Shown piece by piece: positions 60,801 to 64,000 of a stretch of DNA of 64,000 nt. Made by a program: the position numbers and the translations under genes. Source of the DNA: Membranipora membranacea (lineage: Eukaryota > Bryozoa > Gymnolaemata > Cheilostomatida > Membraniporidae); assembly GCA_914767715.1 (NCBI GenBank), contig OU612074.1, forward strand, positions 15,176,062 to 15,240,061. The letters run 5' to 3'. The number at the start of each line of letters is the position of its first letter. Positions within the stretch are counted from its first letter, which is position 1. The notes beneath the pieces were generated by a model that ran no database searches, was not told where the DNA came from, and saw nothing but the letters and a program-made list of their open reading frames with translations.

Positions 60801-63800
60801 CTTCTACAAACACAACTTAGATCATGTATACAAAACGAATATAAAGGCGGTCTTGATTATATGACATGGCATAAGCATTGGCTTCGGTAGTGCAAAGATT
60901 AGTGTAGTTGATCCCTAGCTAAGTCGAAGGATGTATAGTTTCCAGTTGTTTTTCATAACAGGGTGGTCACAAATTTTCGAAACTTGGACTTACAGGTGTA
61001 CAAAGACGTGGAGAAACCATATATTCGGCTCGACATGCTGATAGAGCCCCACCATCCCCCCAATACCCACAAATACCTATCAAAGACTTGAACCAAAGTC
61101 TCAAAACCAAGAATCCCATACTATACCCTCACATATCAATCAAAAGATTGTCAACTTGTCAAGTTTGTAAGGTGTACCAAAAGTTGACATAGTTCACAAA
61201 CTGATTAAGCAATAAACTGATCCAAATGTTTCTCCTACAACGATGCTTTGTAATGCAAATAATTCAATGAGTGAACTTAATAGGGTAATCTTGAAGTTTC
61301 TTTCTCAGCAACTATGTATCTCAAAACGATGGTTCAATCAATATTATAACAATTGCTGGTGTGCTGTATGCATTCTCTGTGGACACAATATCAGTCTCAA
61401 CAATGAACTCCCTCTTCCTTAGGAAGAGGGAGTTCATTGGTCACAATATATCTCGATCAATCAATGTTTTCACTAGGGTGTTTGTAATACAGAACAAAGT
61501 ACATCCAAGGGTAACACTTTATAACTGACAAACTTACTAACTTTGCTTATAGCAGAAATAATCACACTTACATTAATATAATACACTGCAGTTACATAGT
61601 AGTTCGTAATTATGCAGTTACGTGTTGGTGATGAACAGTGTCAATGATTGGTCTAGATGATGTTCACTCCGTTTTCTCGGGTTTACTTTCTTGATACTAT
61701 CACAGAGTAAGGATATCCTTACTCTGTGATCCTATGCTAAATGAAAATTGAAATAAGTATACCCACAGACGGTCACATGATTGATGTGTAGCATGTATAA
61801 TCATCATTGCCGTATTAGAATAAATTGATAAATTTACCCAACCATCCATGAAATTTCACAAAGCCGCAAATGAACTGCATAAATAAAGTCGTTTTTGACT
61901 GCATGAATAAATAAGTAAATGTGTTTAACCTGACAATGATAACTCCAAGATTATCTTCATCATTCAACACAAATCTCCTCAGAACGGGCTATACTGCCAG
62001 CCATTTATAGATATCAATGCTTTCAGAGTGTTAACCCATTAACAGAATACCAAAGGGGCCCTGAATCGCACTAAATGTTCATAGTGACTAAAATTTCAAA
62101 GATGTCAGATGCCAGTTGTCTTTATCTTGACTTGTTCTTATGCTGAGAGCAGGGCCAATGCCTTCTTACCTGGTGCCTCGAAAATCACCTGTCCTGACGT
62201 CATATTTAATGTTTTTGTCTCTACAGCTCACCCTGCAGGCCAAAGCAATTTTTTACCGAGAACCATTCATTCTGACATGCCCATCTATGACCTGCCAATC
62301 TAAGTGGAATTCCCAAAACTTGATTCTGCATGCTATAGAATAATTTTTCAATTTATCTGGCAGTAATTGCGTCCAACTTTGGAGCTTTGGATCTGCTTTC
62401 GTAGTTTTGTTCTGTAGTTTAGTGAATCTTACCTTTTCACTGTAGACATGTCCATGTTCTCACATTAATAATGCTTTATATTTAGAATGCAAGAGAAGCG
62501 AGTGGTGGAAAAGCAATGTGAATATCAGAGGGCACTTCTAGAACTGCAAGAGAAACTAAAACACACACTCAATCTAGTAAGTTTACAATCCAACAATAGA
62601 AACTAAAGCACACACTGGATATAGTAAGTATAGAATCCATTGAGAGAAACTAAAACACAAACTCAATCTAGTAAGTATACAATTTGACGAAAAGCATACT
62701 AGGAGGTTGTGCTTCTGATGTGATATTTCACCACCTTGTACGCAATGACATAATGAAGATCTGATTGAGTGTTTGAAGCACTGAGCCTAATATAGGTGCT
62801 AGACATATTCTGTAGTAATCGTACCTTATTTACTGCCACCCATCCTTACTGTCTGATTACCCATCGGCCAGACCTAATCCTCACTGAAGCCTTCATTCAC
62901 CGTATGTTCATTTTCTTTCAACTTTAATTCTTGGTATAGTAAGTGAGACGGTGATTTAAATTTAACAAGTTATCGAAAAGACTTGATGTGATCAATCATA
63001 CAATATGTTCTACAACCAAAAAATGAGAATTAAATCGAGGATCTGTACACCGTTGCCTGATTAAATTTGTTAACTGGAAATGAAGGTAGGCTACAGCAGT
63101 TCACTGACTACTGGGACTTGTTTGACCCCCAGGTGTGCCCCGACCTGCCTGCAAACTGAGAGCAAAGCCGCGCAATAATTACGGCCTGGCCCCTAAGGCA
63201 CCCACTATTTCGCCTCCTATTCTTTGGAATATGGTGAGTGACTATACCCTGCAAGTTTAACCAACATTATTTTTGACCAACAACTCAAATCTTATTCATG
63301 ACGCATTTCTTACCATGTGCAATGTGTTCTTACTTCACAGTTGAAGGAATGCCAGGCTGTAGTACGAAAGAACCACACAGAATATAAGAAGTCAGTGTTG
63401 GAGCGGGACCAAGCAGACATCAGTAAGGAGTTCTCTATACGCTGCACTCTGAGACTTCTCAATCTGTCTATAAAAGAGCATGATGATCTAGTGGAGAAAC
63501 AGAGAGAAATCGAGAGAAATATTAATGAGCTGAAGGAAAACCCTCCGAGGTAGTGTTCTGTGTAATTCTCACTGGTGCATGATTTGTTGGAAATCTGTTG
63601 AAAAGCCTATGATAATAGTTCCTATATGAAGCCGATTCTATGAGACAAATTCATTTATACAAAACTTTGTACAGAATTCCATTCTGTGATAAGACTCGTT
63701 CAGTTCAGTTCGTCTCTTTTCTACCTGTTCTAAGTCGCTGAAAATGTGTCTACGGTAAAATGTCTATTCCGATCCCATAAATAAAGTTGGCAGCCAAACT

Positions 63801-64000
63801 GCAACTGTAAGATAAGCAAGCTTTTAAAATCAGCTGATTTCAAATTATACCACTACCTCCCAAAGATTTGATCCTTGAATTTGTTGTCCTTGTTTGGTGA
63901 TTAATACAAGTCTGGTCTCATACAAAAAAGACTCTTCTGCATTTCAGTGATATATACCTGTCTGGTAAAGACAGACAGATATTAGATTGGCACTTTGCCA
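48811..64000 (+). CDS. KDM1A: Lysine-specific histone demethylase 1A (LSD1), 5' part
   Basis: Exons 48811-48909, 49374-49491, 50191-50324, 51174-51252, 52629-52825, 53166-53342, 54191-54333, 62486-62576, 63341-63549 and 63948-64000 (runs off the window); all phases match. KDM1A is the FAD-dependent amine oxidase that removes methyl groups from H3K4me1/2 in CoREST-type nuclear complexes. About 432 of roughly 850 residues are here: a short Ser/Lys-rich N-terminus with SRSRKKAK, the SWIRM domain ([16 protein letters not shown] to [17 protein letters not shown]), the dinucleotide-binding [11 protein letters not shown] and ERVGGR, the conserved [15 protein letters not shown], and the helical Tower hairpin that binds CoREST (exons 8-9). 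The last partial exon reads [17 protein letters not shown]. The ATG at 48811 (ACCATGG) fits the family start. The catalytic lysine and substrate site lie beyond the window. Confidence 0.95.
49670..49945. repeat. Long imperfect hairpin in KDM1A intron 2
   Basis: The left arm (about 49670-49790: GACAACTCCCACTTCTAGA to CCAAGGAATGCATATAAAA) is mirrored by the right arm (about 49832-49945: TTATATGCATTCTTTGGTT to TCTAGAAGTGGAAGTTGTC). Probably a foldback element. Confidence 0.75.
50453..50487. repeat. 35-bp palindrome from transposon ends
   Basis: CATAGACTCAATAATAG followed by TTATTATTAAGTCTATG. The outer bases equal the terminal repeat of the elements at 2000-5615 and 51685-52171, so this may be the smallest derivative of that family. 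Confidence 0.6.
50858..51024. mobile_element. Small AT-rich MITE in KDM1A intron 3
   Basis: It starts GGTTAAACCGGAGACTATAG and ends CTATGGATATATTACC's complement, i.e. CATAGCCTCTGGTTAAACC; the inside is ATATATC-rich. It lies 150 bp before exon 4. Confidence 0.7.
51241..51684 (+). repeat. 20-bp minisatellite made from the exon 4 splice donor
   Basis: Twenty-two copies of CACCATATAACAGTAAGTCA. The first copy is the real end of KDM1A exon 4 (codons for A-P-Y-N, then A|GTAAGTCA), so the unit contains 12 exon bases and 8 donor bases. Most copies keep a perfect GTAAGT. Variants: GTTAGT in the units at 51341 and 51501, GACC or GGCC for CACC near 51500-51520 and after 51640. Another 2-3 copies follow the MITE at 52172-52224. 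Confidence 0.95.
51685..52171. mobile_element. MITE inserted in the exon 4 donor minisatellite
   Basis: It starts CATAGACTTAATATACTACC and ends AGTATAATAAGTCTATG, as the 3.6-kb element at 2000-5615. The outer about 230 bp of the left arm and 120 bp of the right arm match that element. The flanks GTCACACC (51677-51684) and GTCAGACC (52172-52179) are its 8-bp target duplication, one of them altered as other array units are. The insertion splits the array. Confidence 0.88.
52172..52224 (+). repeat. Right remnant of the exon 4 donor minisatellite
   Basis: About 2.5 diverged units (ACCATATAACAGTAAGTCAC, then ATTATATAACGGCAAGTCAG), the continuation of the array beyond the MITE. Confidence 0.85.
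53405..53629. mobile_element. hAT-like MITE in KDM1A intron 6
   Basis: It starts CAGGGCCGTAGTT and ends AACTACGGGCCTG, a perfect 13-bp inverted end of the CAGGG type. The inside has GGGGAGGCAGAAG and CTGCCTCCCCTAG. A clear target duplication was not seen. Confidence 0.7.
54490..54670. repeat. Dispersed repeat family E, copy 3
   Basis: It shares GAGTACCATCGCAAGGAATT, ACTCATACTAATCTTACTCT and GATCAGAGATACA with 37240-37436. It lies in KDM1A intron 7 close to exon 7. Confidence 0.55.
54671..55691. other. Part of KDM1A intron 7 without recognised features
   Basis: No exon, repeat family or structure was recognised. Open frames up to about 79 codons are present without supporting signals. Confidence 0.45.
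55692..56620 (-). pseudogene. Frameshifted ankyrin-repeat paralogue
   Basis: Three successive minus-strand frames align with the ankyrin gene at 58063-62203. The first ends ...[13 protein letters not shown]; after a one-base shift near 56425 it continues with [19 protein letters not shown] (partner: [19 protein letters not shown]). A second shift near 56290 leads into [18 protein letters not shown] and [19 protein letters not shown] third near 55908 leads into [20 protein letters not shown]. Each break falls inside a conserved repeat rather than at a splice site, so introns do not explain them. It is either a decayed tandem duplicate or, less likely, a locus with several assembly errors. The coiled-coil part of the intact gene was not found after it. 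Confidence 0.8.
56621..58062. other. Spacer between ankyrin pseudogene and ankyrin gene
   Basis: This holds the 3' flank of the ankyrin gene. A pair of related segments, CAAGCAAAACTATGA near 56745 and CAAGCAAAACCATGA near 56925, suggests a local duplication of about 180 bp. No exon recognised. Confidence 0.4.
58063..62203 (-). CDS. Ankyrin-repeat and coiled-coil protein nested in KDM1A intron
   Basis: Exons in transcript order 62170-62203, 59871-60803, 59273-59353, 58659-58802 and 58063-58172; all junctions are phase 1 and the total is 1302 nt (433 residues plus TAG). Exon 1 reads [11 protein letters not shown]; it was chosen because it has an ATG, a GTAAGA donor and the right phase, and is the least certain part. 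The large exon carries a leading helical segment ([14 protein letters not shown]) and about five to six ankyrin repeats, e.g. [70 protein letters not shown] and [12 protein letters not shown]. The last three exons encode a long charged coiled coil ([20 protein letters not shown]) and an acidic end. A cytosolic scaffold or adaptor is likely; partner unknown. It is antisense to KDM1A and wholly inside intron 7. Confidence 0.82.
58212..58403 (-). other. Orphan open frame in the last intron of the ankyrin gene
   Basis: A protein-like frame reading [20 protein letters not shown] to a TGA. An AG precedes it (ggcttag), but the phase (0) does not match the phase-1 donor of the exon at 58659, so it is not spliced in by simple rules. 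It could be an alternative end, a piece of a decayed gene, or chance. Confidence 0.25.
59551..59862. mobile_element. MITE family D in the ankyrin gene
   Basis: It starts TTAAAGACTTCCCAAAGACC and ends GGTCTTTGGGTAGTCTTT, inverted ends; it shares GCATTATGATGTCACAG with the copy at 26479-26866. It ends about 8 bp from the donor of the main ankyrin exon (low end 59871). Confidence 0.75.
61401..61439. repeat. Hairpin with 19-bp perfect arms
   Basis: CAATGAACTCCCTCTTCCT and its exact complement separated by one base. The outer 14-15 bases equal the arms of the hairpin at 9378-9420. Confidence 0.8.
61699..61730. repeat. 32-bp perfect palindrome
   Basis: ATCACAGAGTAAGGAT followed directly by its reverse complement. 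Confidence 0.8.
62530..62670 (+). repeat. Exon 8 3' end plus donor of KDM1A, in three copies
   Basis: The real exon end GAGAAACTAAAACACACACT ...CTA|GTAAGT (62549-62584) is followed by two more copies of about 47 bp, ending GGATATA|GTAAGTATA (donor at 62624) and AATCTA|GTAAGTATAC (donor at 62671). The copies contain exon and intron bases alike. Reading past the first donor meets TAA at 62604-62606, so only the first is useful for the full protein. Confidence 0.9.
62671..63340. other. KDM1A intron 8
   Basis: Apart from the SINE fragment at 63085-63222 nothing recognised. Confidence 0.5.
63085..63222 (+). mobile_element. tRNA-derived SINE, 3' fragment
   Basis: It matches only the body of the SINEs at 22105-22290 and 41795-41993 (CCCAGGTGTGCCCCGACCTG, CTGCAAACTGAGAGCAA). 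The tRNA-like head is missing. Confidence 0.75.

Larger units (their letters stand above)
60804..62169. other. First intron of the ankyrin gene, with hairpins
   Basis: No other exon recognised. Contains the hairpins at 61401-61439 and 61699-61730. Confidence 0.45.

Overview
This window is AT-rich nuclear DNA from an invertebrate animal. Coding sequence is split into short exons with GT-AG introns of roughly 0.1-8 kb. One gene is an unmistakable animal lysine demethylase (KDM1A/LSD1). The gaps hold tRNA-derived SINEs, MITEs, hAT-like elements and minisatellites. No bacterial, organellar or viral gene arrangement is visible. A marine invertebrate, perhaps an early-branching lineage such as a sponge, would fit, but the sequence alone does not settle the taxon. 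All gene models below were assembled by hand by matching reading frame and intron phase across splice sites.

Layout. (1) 1-13 kb, + strand: a galactose-3-O-sulfotransferase-like gene, with six well supported exons at 6626-12970 and a possible upstream stem exon at 1678-1801. The intron between them carries a 3.6-kb inverted-repeat transposon that is itself interrupted by a hAT-like element. (2) 15.4-45.6 kb, - strand: one 35-exon gene of 2051 codons whose phases match at every junction. It encodes a signal peptide, five Cys-rich modules, an EGF domain, four SEA-like domains, a complete IgGFc-binding domain, a Thr/Pro/Lys stalk, one transmembrane helix and a tail of about 510 residues. It converges on the sulfotransferase-like gene. 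(3) 35.8-36.7 kb, + strand: a compact three-exon gene for a 67-residue protein, with TATA box and polyA signal, nested antisense in an intron of that gene. (4) 45.7-48.8 kb: the divergent spacer between the large gene and KDM1A, filled by 434-bp direct repeats around a 405-bp tandem array carrying tRNA-Ile-like sequence. (5) 48.8-64 kb, + strand: the first ten exons of KDM1A (SWIRM, start of the FAD fold, Tower), cut by the window edge. Its 8.2-kb intron 7 contains an antisense ankyrin/coiled-coil gene (58063-62203) and a frameshifted paralogue of it (about 55.7-56.6 kb).

The most unusual signals are two places in KDM1A where an exon's 3' end together with its 5' splice site has been tandemly amplified: 22 copies of a 20-bp unit after exon 4 and three copies of a ~47-bp unit after exon 8. 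In both, use of any downstream donor would read through an in-frame stop. The array after exon 4 has also received a MITE whose target-site duplication is made of array sequence.

No pathway links these neighbours. The organisation is one of convergent, divergent and nested unrelated genes in a repeat-rich background.
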